From NCBI GenBank assembly GCA_033557465.1, contig CM066045.1, positions 136,483,596 through 136,547,595 of the forward strand: 64,000 nucleotides of DNA, read 5' to 3'. Source of the DNA: Ichthyophis bannanicus. Its lineage: Eukaryota > Chordata > Amphibia > Gymnophiona > Ichthyophiidae. Below the pieces are notes generated by a model. That model searched no databases. It worked only from the letters and a program-made list of their open reading frames with translations, and was not told the DNA's origin. The position numbers and the translations under genes were made by a program. Of the stretch, positions 32,752 to 44,379 are shown piece after piece. Position 1 is the first letter of the stretch, and each line of letters begins with the position of its first letter.

Positions 32752-33160
32752 TCCTCATAAGAGGCCTCTTGTCTTGTCATTTATGCAAGAATGGCAGGTC
32801 TTATTCTGATTCTTCATACAGTGACACTGTAGTAGCCATTGTCATGTCATGATCTACTCAGCCATTAAACAACTGTCCATAGTCAAAAGTTACTGCTATA
32901 CCTCTGGGATTTTTCAAACATGAATCCGATATTCAATCCTGCTCAAACTGCTGTCCTAGGGACATGTACAGTGCAAATCGGTGCTCCTATAGGCCAAAGG
33001 TCTCTAGTATTATCTTTTCAGGAAATCTATAGCACAAAATATGATTTCTTTAAAAGATACACTCAAATAAGTAAAAATGCAAAAACAGGACAAAGAATAG
33101 CTGTCATGGTCAGTTGCTGATTTCATTTTTGGGAAGAAAGAGAATTGGAAAAATAAAAAA
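32752..33160 (+). other. 3' UTR with candidate poly(A) signals
   Basis: Sequence directly after the stop codon. Two candidate polyadenylation hexamers are seen: ATTAAA at 32864-32869 and AATAAA at 33152-33157. No transposon is recognised before the TIR element at 33207, which fits a short 3' UTR that selection has kept free of insertions. Which signal is used cannot be told from sequence. Confidence 0.45.
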
Positions 33161-33206
33161 TTTCTAGAGGAAGCACATATCCTTGGTTTTCAAAGTTAAG
33201 CACTTA

Positions 33207-33896
33207 GGGGGTCATTCTGTGGCATGAAGAGCAGGGATGTATGTCCTGCTTGCTATTTGTCTCCCTGCCGCTCCCAGTGCAGAGGCTCCACGAACAAACA
33301 GCACTGTTGTATGGGGAGCCTTAGACTGGGGTAAGAGGGGCAGTCTGAAGGTGGAGAGAGGTGGTGAATGGGCAGCCCATGACCCCAGAGATACAGAGCT
33401 GGTTCTGAGATCGGCCGTGTTCATCCAGGGTTGGCGATGCAGACGGGGGACTTATTCCACCTCAGAGGTGGAATAGGTCCTCCTGGATGCTGGGGGACTG
33501 CAGTACCGGGGGGTAACGATGAGGTGAGGGTGCGCAGAGGGATCCCCAGAGCCAGACCCTGGCCATGAGAGGCCGGATTGGTGGTCACGCTCTGGGGAAT
33601 AAGCAATTTGGGTCAGTGACCAGGGATCGCAACTCCATTATGGAGCCACAGTGCCATGGCAACGACATGCCTTAGCACTGCGGCACCATTATGGAGCCCG
33701 GCTGAGTTAGCCAGGGATCTGCTGGGCTTGTGGCCCATCAGAATCGGGACCCAGCCTACACCTCCAGGCCAGTAGACCGGATTCTGATCCCGCGGGCATG
33801 TCTAGCCCCTGTAGGATCAGAATCGGGTGCTACCGCTGTATGCCCCGATACTGAGAGGCTACACAGGGGCTAGATGGCCCGAATAGAATTGGCCTC
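33207..33896. mobile_element. Candidate TIR element with TTA target duplication
   Basis: The ends GGGGGTCATTCT and AGAATTGGCCTC are imperfect inverted repeats; TTA at 33204-33206 and 33897-33899 is a 3-bp duplication. 690 bp, GC-rich inside, no transposase. It lies about 450 bp after the N-methyltransferase stop. Confidence 0.5.
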
Positions 33897-33904
33897 TTAG
33901 GGAA

Positions 33905-34208
33905 GAAGAACCCAAAATACAGCTACACAATGGAAGGTTCCACATGAGCAATCACCGCCCAGGAAAAGGATCTGGACATCATCATGGATTAAATACACCA
34001 GAGCTGAATTATCCTCAGTAATACAAACAATTGTAAACATCTCGCTCTCACAAGGCTGCATGCCACCTGCTCTGAGGAATGCCTCAATTTGACCAATACC
34101 AAAAAAGCCGTCACCTGACTCTTCCACACCCAGCTCATATAGACCCATCACTAGCATCCTCTTCATAGCCAATAGAGTTAAAAAGGTGGTGTAACAACAG
34201 CTCCACAC
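33905..34208 (+). pseudogene. L2 LINE fragment (pre-RT region)
   Basis: The + strand frame reads CMPPALRNASI, PIPKKPSPDSSTPSSYRPIT and SILFIANRVKKVV, i.e. the segment before the RT catalytic core of L2 ORF2 with one or two stops. A short remnant, inactive. Confidence 0.65.
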
Positions 34209-34221
34209 TCACATAGACACC

Positions 34222-34500
34222 CATTTATTTATTTATTTATTTATTTATGCTTTATACCGCTTTTTCCAGAGATCAAAGGCGGTTTACACTTAACATATAA
34301 TGAACATGCTTTACATGGAACAGCGTTTTTCATAACTATGTACAATTAACTTTTCATGAACAGTAACATGGAACAGTGTTTTTTCAATAACTATATACAC
34401 TTAACTTTAACTAGTAATGCTGTAACTATTTGCATTAATGCACCTCCTGACAATCAAAAACATAGCTTTAGGCTACATCACATTGTGGAAACATTACTAA
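34222..34500 (-). mobile_element. L2-type 3' tail fragment or SINE (antisense)
   Basis: On the minus strand the end carries ACCGCCTTTGAT...AAAGCGGT (34256-34283) followed by AAATAAATAA units, the same tail hairpin as L2 and the SINE at 1923. The body is too short and diverged to tell LINE from SINE. Confidence 0.6.
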
Positions 34501-34529
34501 CATCTCTATTTGATAATGTTACCAGAGAA

Positions 34530-35290
34530 GAGGGATTTTTTTTCTTCAGTTGGCAGTGGGTTGTTTTTTTTTTTTTTTGGAGTGGCGGTTGTTTGACGGG
34601 TACTCTATGCATCCTTGCTGGCTTTTTTTTGCGAACCAGCAGCAGCTTGGGTTTTTTTTTAATTTTAAAAAAAAGGAAAGTGAATACAAGGAGCACTGCG
34701 GGAGCAGGACAGGTAGGCTGCGCTTCAAAAGCTTGCTTCGGGGGCCATCAGGGGCTCTGGGAAGCAGTCTGGACAGGCAGAGATGATCGGAAACAGTTCT
34801 AGGTTAGACGGTTGTCGTTGATCATCTGAGGAGGCAGTCTGGGCATCTGGAGGATCACGGAAGCCCGCGGCTGATGCTGGTTGCTGGAGGGTCGTGGGTG
34901 CCTGCAATCTTCCTTGATGAAAAGGAGGAAGACCCAGGAATGGCAACAAATACTCCAGGGCCATTGGGCAAGGCCAGGAGTGATTTTTAGGGGTGGGGGG
35001 CCTTGGAAAAAGGGGACGAGTTAGCCCAAAAGTATGATGGGGCCACTGGAAACCTAAAATTTTGAAAATTGGCCAGGGAGGCCTTGGAGTGTGGGCTGGG
35101 CTGGGGGTGGGGTGGTTGATGAGCCCAAAAGAATAAAGGGGCCATTGGGAGGCCCGATATTAGAAAGAAAAAAAAAGAAGGCAAGGGGGCCTTTGAATGA
35201 TACCTCTGGGCTAGAGAAAGCCCTAAGGGTATAAAGGGCTCCCCCAAAGTGCTGGCATTGGAGCCAGGGATAAATAAATAATTAAAGAAA
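34530..35290. repeat. Low-complexity T-runs and a GGGGCCATTGG minisatellite
   Basis: Several poly-T runs (34537-34660) include an inverted GGG(T)n / (A)n stretch, followed after 34960 by degenerate repeats around AAAGGGGCCATTGGGAGGCC and GAGCCCAAAAG. No gene was recognised. Confidence 0.55.
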
Positions 35291-35690
35291 GGGCTATTGG
35301 AGGGCTGAGTGTGTGCCTGATTGGCACAACTAAATTGTGGGATATGTTTACTAAACCGTCTTAACGTGCGCCCGACATTAGTGTGCAGGATGCCTTAAAA
35401 GTAGTGGGCGTTTCGGTCTTAATGTAGCAAAACGGGATTATCGTGCGATAACGTGCGCTGCACACATTATTGAGCGAGATGCCGCTAAGCACGTTAAAGT
35501 GTGGCAATTTTTTTTTTTTTTTTAATTTTATATTTATTGATTTTTGAAAATACATTCAACTCCAAAATTGAATGAAGGAAACATGGTAACACAGAAGTAT
35601 ATCCAAATCTAAACACAATATAACCCTACCATAATACATTACCAAAATCAGCGTGTTAATCTTAAGTAGGCGCACAGACATGCAAACACA

Positions 35691-35756
35691 GAAATAGCAC
35701 AATGGTTAATACACTGAGTGATGGTACAGGAATCATGAGATTGATACCCCAGAGTG
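35691..35756 (+). repeat. tRNA-like module in copy C
   Basis: AAATAGCACAATGGTTAATA matches the A-box part of the module antisense at 9548-9611. The B-box position reads GAGATTGATACCCC, which is degraded. Kept in the same internal place as in copy B. Confidence 0.45.
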
Positions 35757-35871
35757 CCTAATGTATAAAGCTGGCTGAGGCATTAGCTTTTACATGTAAT
35801 TATTGCTGTTTGAGGCATTTTAGTTGTATGTTAATTAGTGCTGCCAGCAAACACACCCTCACGTGCCGTAA

Positions 35872-36032
35872 CCTAAGGTGTCGCATAAGGCACCCTATAA
35901 GGCACTCCATAGGGCACATTATAAAGTGCACTGTCCGCCAAGGCACCCTATAATGTCCCCTATAGGGCACTCTATAAGGCGCTTTAGAGGACACCTTATA
36001 AGGCGCTTTAGAGGACACTGAGGGTGTTTTTG
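35872..36032. repeat. Cluster of TATAAGGCACC-type palindromic repeats
   Basis: About eight short units such as GGCACCCTATAAGGCAC and TATAAGGCGCTTTAGAGG in both orientations. Counterpart of 9253-9410 and 50900-51052. Confidence 0.65.
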
Positions 36033-36090
36033 CTGGCAGCACTAAAGTACATTAAAAATAGACAATGCCTCAGACAGCCCTATCAAATAA

Positions 36091-36162
36091 CCCCACCATG
36101 GGTTTGAACCCATGACCTCTGACTCCATAGGCAGTGAAGTAACCAGTGGGCTACAGCTGCTA
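36091..36162 (-). repeat. tRNA-like module in copy C, B box GGGTTCAAACCC
   Basis: On the minus strand GCTGTAGCCCACTGGTTA then GGTCATGGGTTCAAACCC with a 12-base perfect B-box/T-arm. It agrees closely with 9091-9163 and 50739-50803. Confidence 0.6.
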
Positions 36163-37876
36163 ACAAACTCCAGGCTGGCTGCAGAAGGACTGCACATCAC
36201 CACACAAACTGTCTGCTGTGGTTACCAGAATAGGGTTAACCCACCCGTACCCATGATGCACTGCACATGCAAATCAGCAGTCTACAGATGAGCACAAGAT
36301 GGGGTATGCACCCCCACAGTACCTCGGCCTGGTAGGGGGAACTGACTGTGTGCACCCCCACAGCACCTCAGCCTGGTAGGGGGTACTGACCATGTGTGGT
36401 ACTGGCACAGAGTAGCTACAGACCGTCACATTGTGCGGTTACTGTGCTCACCCTGAGGGTGAGGTGGGGCACCCAGCACCAGGTCCACAGCACCTTTCAT
36501 GGCTGAAATACACCATGCTGCAGTTCCCCATCAGTGTTATTGTGTGTGATAGGTAGTTCCTGCAGACACATCTAGGATACATCTGTGTTCTTCTGTATTT
36601 TTCAGTCATGTTTAGCCCTTATGGGCTATGATGCACCCAGAATAGTGCAGATCCTGTGTTGGTGCCATGGTTACATGATGTAGGTGAAGGGAGGTGGTGG
36701 TGTTTGGATCCATAGGCGGATTATGTAGCACCCCACAATCCACCCTCTGGGGCTCAGGGTGGGAAACAGGATCACCCACCAATAGATCCACATTCTACCT
36801 CCCTGCAATGGTAGCAGTAGAGGGAACCATCAACCCCAGGCCTGCTGGGGAACAGACACGCTACAGGGCAGGCAATGCAGAGCTGTACACATCCATAAGG
36901 CAATAGCAGACAGACAGTAGGCCTGGACATGCTCAGCTGACCCCCACCACTATCTGACATTCTCCAGCAGCAAGCCTCCAGCCACTGCACGGTGTTCCAG
37001 CAAGACACATACAAGCTGCAGACAGTCTAGTCCATAGTGCATGTTCCTGGAGGAGATGCATATACCCAGAACTGGGACATCAGCATACACACCAAGCAGA
37101 TAAGTGAGTGATTAGACCCCAAAAGAGAACCCATAAATATCATATGAGAGAAACACTACATAGCACTATGGGGGAACCTAGACATGCCGTGGTCACTGCA
37201 CAGTCAGGGTAAGAGTGACCTCCCAGCAGGACATGCTGTGACCACCCTGTCCATGCAGGTGGTGGCCAGGCACTACAATGTCCAAGCCATTGCCCTATGC
37301 TCTGTACAGATGAATCCAGGCCAGGCCACCCTATCCAGGCTATTCCCACAGTACCTTGCTCCTCATTATGCACATTGGCAGGCCAATACTGGCAACAGTG
37401 CTAGCACTGTGGGCTGTGGAGGGTGTTGGCAGCCACCACACACTGGATAGACAGACACACACTCCCCACACCTATGGCAGCATTGTGCAACTATAGAGGT
37501 GTTTGGCAGCCCTGGCCACCGCACCAGTCCTGGGCACAGTGCAGGCATGGCTATGGTATGCAATACTGTTGGGGTCACTCCCCAGGGCTGTCAGACACAA
37601 GACCTGTAGCACACTCCACAGACATCAGAAAGGTTGCTATGATGCAGCTCACTCAGAAAATTGTAATTAACTTCGGAATTGCTATCTGCCAGTAATCATA
37701 GCAAACTTTTGATAGCTATGTACCGTATTCCCAGGTTTAGGGTGGCATTGCTAAGCTATGCAAGTGCTAGTATTGGGAGATGCACGCAGGGCCCAACATC
37801 CTGCCTCTCCAGGAGGCATTGGATAATGGAGCCTGTGGGTGTGGGTGTGTCTGCCCCTGTTGGCCGCTGCTTTGGG

Positions 37877-38053
37877 GCAGAGGTTCCCGACTCCAGTCCG
37901 GGATTTCATGCTGTCCTTCATGAATATGCATGAGATACATCTGCATACCATGGGGGCGGTGCATAGAAATGCAGCACAGACATCTTTATTAGAGACAGCA
38001 TGGAACCTGAATGGTGTTTGGCCCTCCAGGACTGCATTTGGGAGACTCTGCTC
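37877..38053. mobile_element. Foldback MITE inside copy C
   Basis: Ends CAGAGGTTCCCGACTCCAG and GGAGACTCTGCTCTAGG are imperfect inverted repeats around ATTCATGAAGGACAGCATGAA-type sequence. The same element is at 48563-48760 in copy D and degraded near 7240-7450 in copy B, so it was probably present in the common ancestor of the copies. Confidence 0.65.
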
Positions 38054-38202
38054 TAGGTAATGGGCATGTTTATGGTGTCTGTGCTCTGTAGGATAAAATT
38101 TAGGTGTTTTGGGCATGTTTACATCATCTGCAATAAAGGTTCTGTCTGTATTAGCGTGTTTTAGTAGTGGGTAAAATATGGGGACTGGGTTGGCAGGAAC
38201 TA

Positions 38203-38280
38203 CAGCTGGGACTTGAACCTGTGATCTTCTGCTTCTGAACATACTGGTTGTGTGCACTGCACCACTGTGTTACCACAGAG
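38203..38280 (-). repeat. tRNA-like module in copy C, B box AGGTTCAAGTCCC
   Basis: On the minus strand ACACAGTGGTGCAGTGCACA (A-box-like) then ATCACAGGTTCAAGTCCC. Counterpart of 48336-48412. Confidence 0.55.
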
Positions 38281-39468
38281 ACAGTGCATTCCCTGGTGAT
38301 ACCATGACTGTTCTTCAGACAGGGCCTGTTTGTTGCAGTGCATGGCACTCACCTACACAGGACAAGGCCACGGTCTACTCTGGGTAGCTGCCACTGCCCC
38401 CTCCACCACCAGTATCCCTCTGCCACCATGATGACATGCCCTTCTGCTGGTGGTGTGCAGTCTCAGGCCCTCCAGTGTGCAGGCAGGCGGCTGCCTATGG
38501 TGCGGGTTCTGGGGTAGGGGTGTCTGCATAGCTGTCCACGCTTCCCCCCAGCACCGCCTGCCAATATTCCATGCCATTGGGGGGACTTGCTGGGTACTAT
38601 CCCCTGTGACACCGTGGGAAGCACACTCGTGCCCATGTTGGGCCCTCAGCAGTTGCTGTCTGGCTGCTCTACTTTTTCAGCATTCCTATGGGCCAGCTAG
38701 GCATCACCCTAGTCCGCACTGTGGGCCAGCTGCACCACACCATGTGCCGCCTGAAACCCTCTGTGTCACCTTTTCCAGCATCTGTCCAGTAGCCCATTCC
38801 GAAATGCCCGCCCTGCTGTTGCAGAACATGTGCACGCCATAGGAAACCTGGCCTATGGGGTCGGCAACCCTGCGCAGGCCAATTTCACTGTGGGCTCATT
38901 CACCTTGTATGGGGACGGAGCATAGACCCTTCCAAAATTCATATCTTTTTTCTGGAGCTTTCTTGGGAGTGTTTTTTTGATGTTTCCCATTACTATCACT
39001 ATGGCCTAGCTTGGTTATGTTTGTTTTACATTTTCTTCTGTTCATTTTCACTGTTTATTTGCCCTTTTGTTCCGTGCACATGTATCACACTTCTCACTTT
39101 TTGTAGGTTTCCCTGGCTTTGCTGTACATTGCTGACGGAAATGGTTTCTTTTCCCTTTAAATCGGCTCTAACGTCAGGGTTTCACTGGTGTTAGTTTTGA
39201 GCCTTGGATTTCACAGCATTAGTGTGCGGGGAACCTCTCCCCTCCCACTCTCCGCCCATTGACCCTCTCTCTCCACCCCTGGGGAGCCTTCCTCCACCCT
39301 CCGGGAGCCTTTCTCGGCCTTCAGCGCTCGTTTGCACTGCTGCACGCGTTATCGTGCGCTAAGGTACCTGTGCACCTGATAAAGCACCATTATTGCACGA
39401 TAAAGTACCTTATCGCGCGATAACGTCACAGAGCGCACATTAAGATGGTTTAGTAAACATACCCCTAA

Positions 39469-41250
39469 GTAAATCTATTATTTAAATATGGATTAGAAAG
39501 CCCTAAAACAGGAACACCGGCCAGATTTAGTCTGCCTGAGTACAGGCATGTAGGTAGACTTCTATGCTGATTAAAATGGGCTTATTTAAATGCTGAAAAA
39601 TTGGCAAAAATAAAAGTATTTTTTATGGAAATTTTGATGATTGGTTTTAGTAGAGGCGAAGCTGCTAAGCTGAAAAATATGTTTATTGAAATTTTAAATT
39701 GGATATTTCAGCAGAAATTTGAATTATTAATGAGGGGGAAGGGTTTACACCTTTTTAAAAATTATATTTGTTAAAAGTTGCAAAACATTTAAATATGAAA
39801 TAGAGGTTAGGGAGCTTCAAGGAACTGGAATTAAGGTTTATTTTGTCATAATGAGGATTTAAAAGAAAGAAAATAGACCTGTTTTGAAAAGTTAATTTTT
39901 AGAATGATTTATGTTTTAAAAAACACAGAAAAATAGTGCTGGGGTTAAGTAAAGGTGAATTCTGTGAAAAAAAGGTGTTCAAACTGTTATTTTATGATTT
40001 AAAAACCTTAATTTTCTTATGCTTTAATATATTTCAATGGGCTGACTGAGGAGGAAATTGAAAAGCTATATTGTTACACTTTGGTCAGTTGTAACCGACT
40101 GCTTTAGCTGGGGTAGTGTTCAGTTCTCTTCATTCAGAGATTGGAGGGGAAAGAAGACTGTGGAATACAATGTGAGAAGGTTCAGTGTGGGTAGGAAATT
40201 TGAAAAATGGAATAACAAAAGGGAAAACCCAAGGTTATAATTGATAGAATGGGACTTGTTGATGAGGTCATCAGAAGTCACAGCACTTTTCAACAGAGAA
40301 CAGAACTTTGGTAAGAATATTTTTTTTGTGGCAGTTGCTGTGAGGACTTTAATGTATATGGAAGTGCACCGCTTGGTATGAGTGAGAAGGCCTCATGATG
40401 ACTGAATTTTGGAAAGTATGAGAGGCTGAGGATTGATTGAAACATTGTGATAACCAGCAAGTGTTAGGAAAAGTATATTTTAGGATTGTAAATGGTGTGT
40501 TGAGAAGTCTACGACTAAATGGACTCTTCCTTGACTAGGTGCAAGTTTGCCCATATTTTTGGTCCGGGTTAGAATCTTTGTTTTTGGATAAAGTTAAGAG
40601 GGAAAGGCAGTGGGTTGGTAGGGAATCCATATTCTACATTGAAACAAGGGGTCAACCAAACTGAAATCTGAAGACCCAGTGCAGAGTTCCTGCTGAGACA
40701 CAGACGGCTGCAAGAGGGAAGATATTACACGGGCTCCAATGTCTCCAGATTCCGGAGGATAAGTACTGTGCTTCACACAAACATACTAGAGTGTATTTGA
40801 ACTCAAATAACTCAATTGGACATTGGGAGATGTTTAGAAAACTGGTTTAGAAACAGGATGATATGTAAAAGGACACTCAGGAAGCAGTCATTGTAATATT
40901 TCATTTTATTTTGTTACATACCTATAAGTTGATTTCCACTATATAACTCTTCAACTATTAACCTATTGAGTTGTGGGTATTGGATAATTCTAACAAATTC
41001 CCCAACTTAGTAACATCATAATTAGTAACATCATAATTGTTAACAGCTCCCACTCTTTAGTTTAATTTGATTTTCCATCATTGTTCCTTTTCTTCTTTTA
41101 CAAAGGGAAAAGGTATTTATGGGGAAATTTGGTATTTTTGCCCTGTATGTTACTCTCTATTAGTATCAGATCTATACCAATGGCCAGCCTAACGAGTTTC
41201 TTTATTTAAAGGGACCCCACTGTTCTAATACTTGAAGAAAGTGACACCAT
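39469..41250. other. AT-rich stretch with no recognised gene
   Basis: Strongly A/T-rich sequence with many short A and T runs. No ORF with family features, no LINE or LTR recognised. Confidence 0.4.
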
Positions 41251-41259
41251 GTTACAATA

Positions 41260-42440
41260 CCATAATCAGAGGAATCTCAGAGACAGGACAAAGATTCATA
41301 ATGACATTTCCTCTGCCTTCGATTCCATTTTACAGGGGTGGGCAATTCCGGTCCTGCAGGGCCGCAGACCAGTCAGGTTTTCATGATGTCCCTAATGAAT
41401 AGTCATGAGATCTATTCGCATCCACTGCCTTCCATTGTATGGAAATAGGTCCATGAATATTCATTAGGGACATCATGAAAACCTGACTGGTCTGCGGCCC
41501 TCCAGGACCGGAATTGCCCTCCCCTCTATAAACCATCACACACTCCTTAGAAGACTAGAAGAAACTGACACAGCCTTAGGCTAGTTCAAATCTTACCTTA
41601 CAAACAACAAGCCAGAACTGGTAGTCTAACTTCTCTCTAATTCACACAATGACAAGGAGTTCCACAGGGCTCTGCCATGTCAATCCTACTCTTCAATATA
41701 TACATGCAACCCATCTGTAAAGTTATAAAATCACACAACATGTCTTATCACATATACGCAGATGATATAATGATATACACTCCATTCTCTATAAGATCCC
41801 CAGACTATTCAACAATCACCTTCTGCTTCAACAATGTCACTCAGTGCCTATCAAACATGAACCTCTCAGTAAACTCTAGCAAAACAGAAGTACTGCGCAT
41901 CACGAAATACCCAAACTTCATCCCATTGGCCAAGATAAGTATAAAAGACATACAACTTACTGTAACATCTGAAGTCAAATATCTGGGTGTCACAATCGAT
42001 CAGAACCTAAAGATGCTGTCCCACATAAAAAGAACTATAAACATGGTCTACCACAAAATACGAATTCTTCAAAACCTCCAGCCACTATTCAACATCAGTA
42101 ACTTCAGATTTGTATCCCAAGCCATTATGATGCCTCAGCTAGATTTCTGCAATATAATCTATCAAGGCCTCTAAAAACATGCTCTATATCCCCTACAAAT
42201 GGCCCAAAATATGACTGCTAGAATGATTTCCAATACATCAAGACATGATCACATCACTCCAAAACTCAGGAATCTACACTGGCTGCCTCAAGAGTGAAAT
42301 ATAAAATCATCATGACAGTCTTCAAAATACTGCAAGACCTGACAGCCAAAAGTTTCAAACAATTAATAAATAGATCCCCCGAATCCAGAGCACATAGATC
42401 CTGCAACCAAAACCTACTCATCATCCCGGCACTTAGAATG
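41260..42440 (+). pseudogene. L2 LINE ORF2 fragment: reverse transcriptase and C-terminus
   Basis: RT motifs in order: DISSAFDSI just before the MITE (about 41310-41331), FKSYLTNNKPE after it (about 41586), LLFNIYMQPICK, YHIYADDIMIY (YADD catalytic box, near 41748-41780), LSVNSSKTEVLRI and VKYLGVTIDQNLK. It ends around PQLDFCNIIYQGL and a degraded ARMISNTSRHDHITPKL region. Frameshifts and a MITE interrupt it. Non-functional. Confidence 0.8.
41333..41526. mobile_element. Palindromic MITE, about 194 bp
   Basis: CAGGGGTGGGCAATTCCGG and its inverse CCGGAATTGCCCTCCCCTC bound near-perfect arms (ACCAGTCAGGTTTTCATGAT against ATCATGAAAACCTGACTGGT). It splits the L2 RT between DISSAFDSI and NHHTLLRRLEE. 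Ends suggest a hAT-type MITE; a clean target duplication could not be read. Confidence 0.75.
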
Positions 42441-42886
42441 AGGAGGGGAGGAGGTGGTTTAGAGCACTGAGTTTGGCTGGGACTCTTCACATCTCCACCT
42501 TCCCTCCCAGGTGTTTTGTGCAGTAGTACACACTGTGTCTTGGAGTGTGTGCATGCTTTCCACAGATGGGCTACTGGTTCTGGAGCTGCTCACCAAGCAG
42601 AGCCAATACTTGAGTCACAACGTGGATCCTAGAGGGGAGAGAGTAAACCTCAGCCATTAAAAGAACACATAGATTTGCTAGGATGAGTCAGGGACACCAG
42701 TAGGCAGGGGGAGAGCCAGTGCCATATTTTTAGGGTCTTTCCCCACTCTCCCAGTTTTCTGTTAAACCCCAGATAGCCCATTAAATTCAACAATCATTAC
42801 TCAAACAGCACTCTTCCAAAAACAATCTAGCACAAAGTGGGCATCAGACTTGATTTTACTTACATAAACTCAAGAACAAGTTTACT
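42441..42886. other. No recognised gene
   Basis: Unassigned sequence between an L2 fragment and the tandem MITE-like repeats. Confidence 0.4.
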
Positions 42887-43550
42887 AAAGTGTGTTAATG
42901 GTTAATGCTGGGCATCGTGGTAAAAATCCCAAGCTAACTGCTTAGTGCTCCATAAGGCAAGGACTGGGTGGGTTTGGAGCAGTACATGAGCACTGATGGT
43001 CCATCGTGGTTAGTGCAGGCAAAATTGGCACTCACTAACCGCAAATGTTGTTAGTGCCAGTGCACTTACTACCTCCTCAGTGGGTGATGGTAAGTGCACC
43101 TGGGTTAAGAGGACTTGTGGTAACTGCAGGAGAGCAGGCAGGCACACTCCCAACAGCAAGAGCTAATTTTGTGGGTTGAACACACACTAATATAGTGCAC
43201 TTTGCTAAAGATGCCCCTTAATGAGGACCATATCCGCTTAGTGCTCGATAAGGCAAGGACTGGGTGGGTTTAGGGCAGTACATGAGCACTGATGGTCGAT
43301 TACGGTTACTGCAGGGAACATCGGCGCTCACTAACCGCAAATGTTGCTGCTAGTGCCAGTGCACTTACTATCTCCTCAGTGGGTGATGGTAAGTGCACCT
43401 GTGTTAAGTGGGCTTGTGGTAACAGCAGGAGAACAGGCGGGCACACTCCCAACAGTTATCAAGGGCCTGTATGCTAATTTTTGGGGTTGAACACACACTA
43501 ATACAGTGCACTTTGCTAATCATGCCCCTTAATGAGGACCATATCCAAAA
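42887..43550. repeat. Two tandem copies of a MITE-like unit, about 300 bp each
   Basis: Units at about 42946-43235 and 43236-43550 agree along their length (GCTTAGTGCTC, GGCAAGGACTGGGTGGGTTT, ACTAACCGCAAATGTTG, GTGCACTTTGCTAA then ATGCCCCTTAATGAGGACC). The start AAGTTTACTAAAGTGTG and the ends CTTTGCTAAAGATGCCCC look like worn termini of the GGGGCATG TIR family. Confidence 0.7.
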
Positions 43551-44379
43551 GCTATTTATTTGGATAAATGCCTGATTAAAAGTGACCCTACTTCCCTCCC
43601 TGTGGATAAAAATACTGATGGATGGTTTTGAGTTTGCATGGCTGTCAGCAGCTATCATTTTACTTTGCTTGCAGATGCTCTTTGCCACAGCAACTCTTTG
43701 CTCACTCACACGCACAGATGCCTACTGGACTCCACACACCGCTATTGACACATCGCTGAAACCGCCGAAATACCTCTAACAAAGCACTTTCCCAGGCAGG
43801 AGAAGTGTGGAGTTAAGCCCCTCCCTGCTGAAGCATATCATTCATCTGTGAACACAGCCACATAATTAGACTGACACACCAGCAACATGCCTGTGCCTTG
43901 GTGGCCCATACCTAAGGTCCACTTCAAAGGGCTCTTTGGCTTGGTCCTTAGTTGAGGACTGGGGCCAGGATCACCCCGATTCGCCTAGAATCACCAATTG
44001 CACTCCCCAGAGCCAGCCAAACAATAGCTTAAATAGAGCAACAGTTTCTAACTGCAACCTTCATCCTGGAACTGACACAAAGAGGCAAACCACGAGGGAA
44101 TGCTGACCACAAATTCCCCCCAATCATGCTATTGCCTATAACCCGACACTCTACACCTTACTAGCACTCCTGCTACTTACCTCATTCCACAAACATTCCA
44201 CACACAATACACTGCAATTTTTGTATAGACCCCTATTAAACTAACTGACATACATCCCACATTCCACATTACCACACCAACCAACGAAATATGCACCCCA
44301 TACACATACCGATCTCCCACAACTATACTACACTGACCTCAACTCACAAGCCTTTTATGCACACACTTAACTGTGCACT
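43551..44379 (+). other. Unassigned, perhaps L2 5' region
   Basis: Precedes the L2 endonuclease. The part after about 43900 is C/A-rich like the rest of that L2 and may be its 5' UTR or ORF1 remnant, but no ORF1 motif was recognised. Confidence 0.35.

Larger units (their letters stand above)
35338..39465 (-). mobile_element. 4-kb TIR element family, copy C
   Basis: Right terminus TTTAGTAAACATACCCC ends at 39465 with TAA after it. The left terminus reads GATATGTTTACTAAACC, with two extra bases and no clean duplication, so the left edge is approximate. It contains tRNA-like modules at 35691-35756, 36091-36162 (minus) and 38203-38280 (minus), the palindrome cluster at 35872-36032, and a foldback MITE at 37877-38053. 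It also has a block at 37184-37420 that matches copies A, B and D. About 4.1 kb, no transposase. Confidence 0.8.

Noticed and set aside
33897..34208. Antisense 103-residue ORF
   Set aside because: The opposite strand shows L2 pre-RT sequence, so this frame is a shadow.
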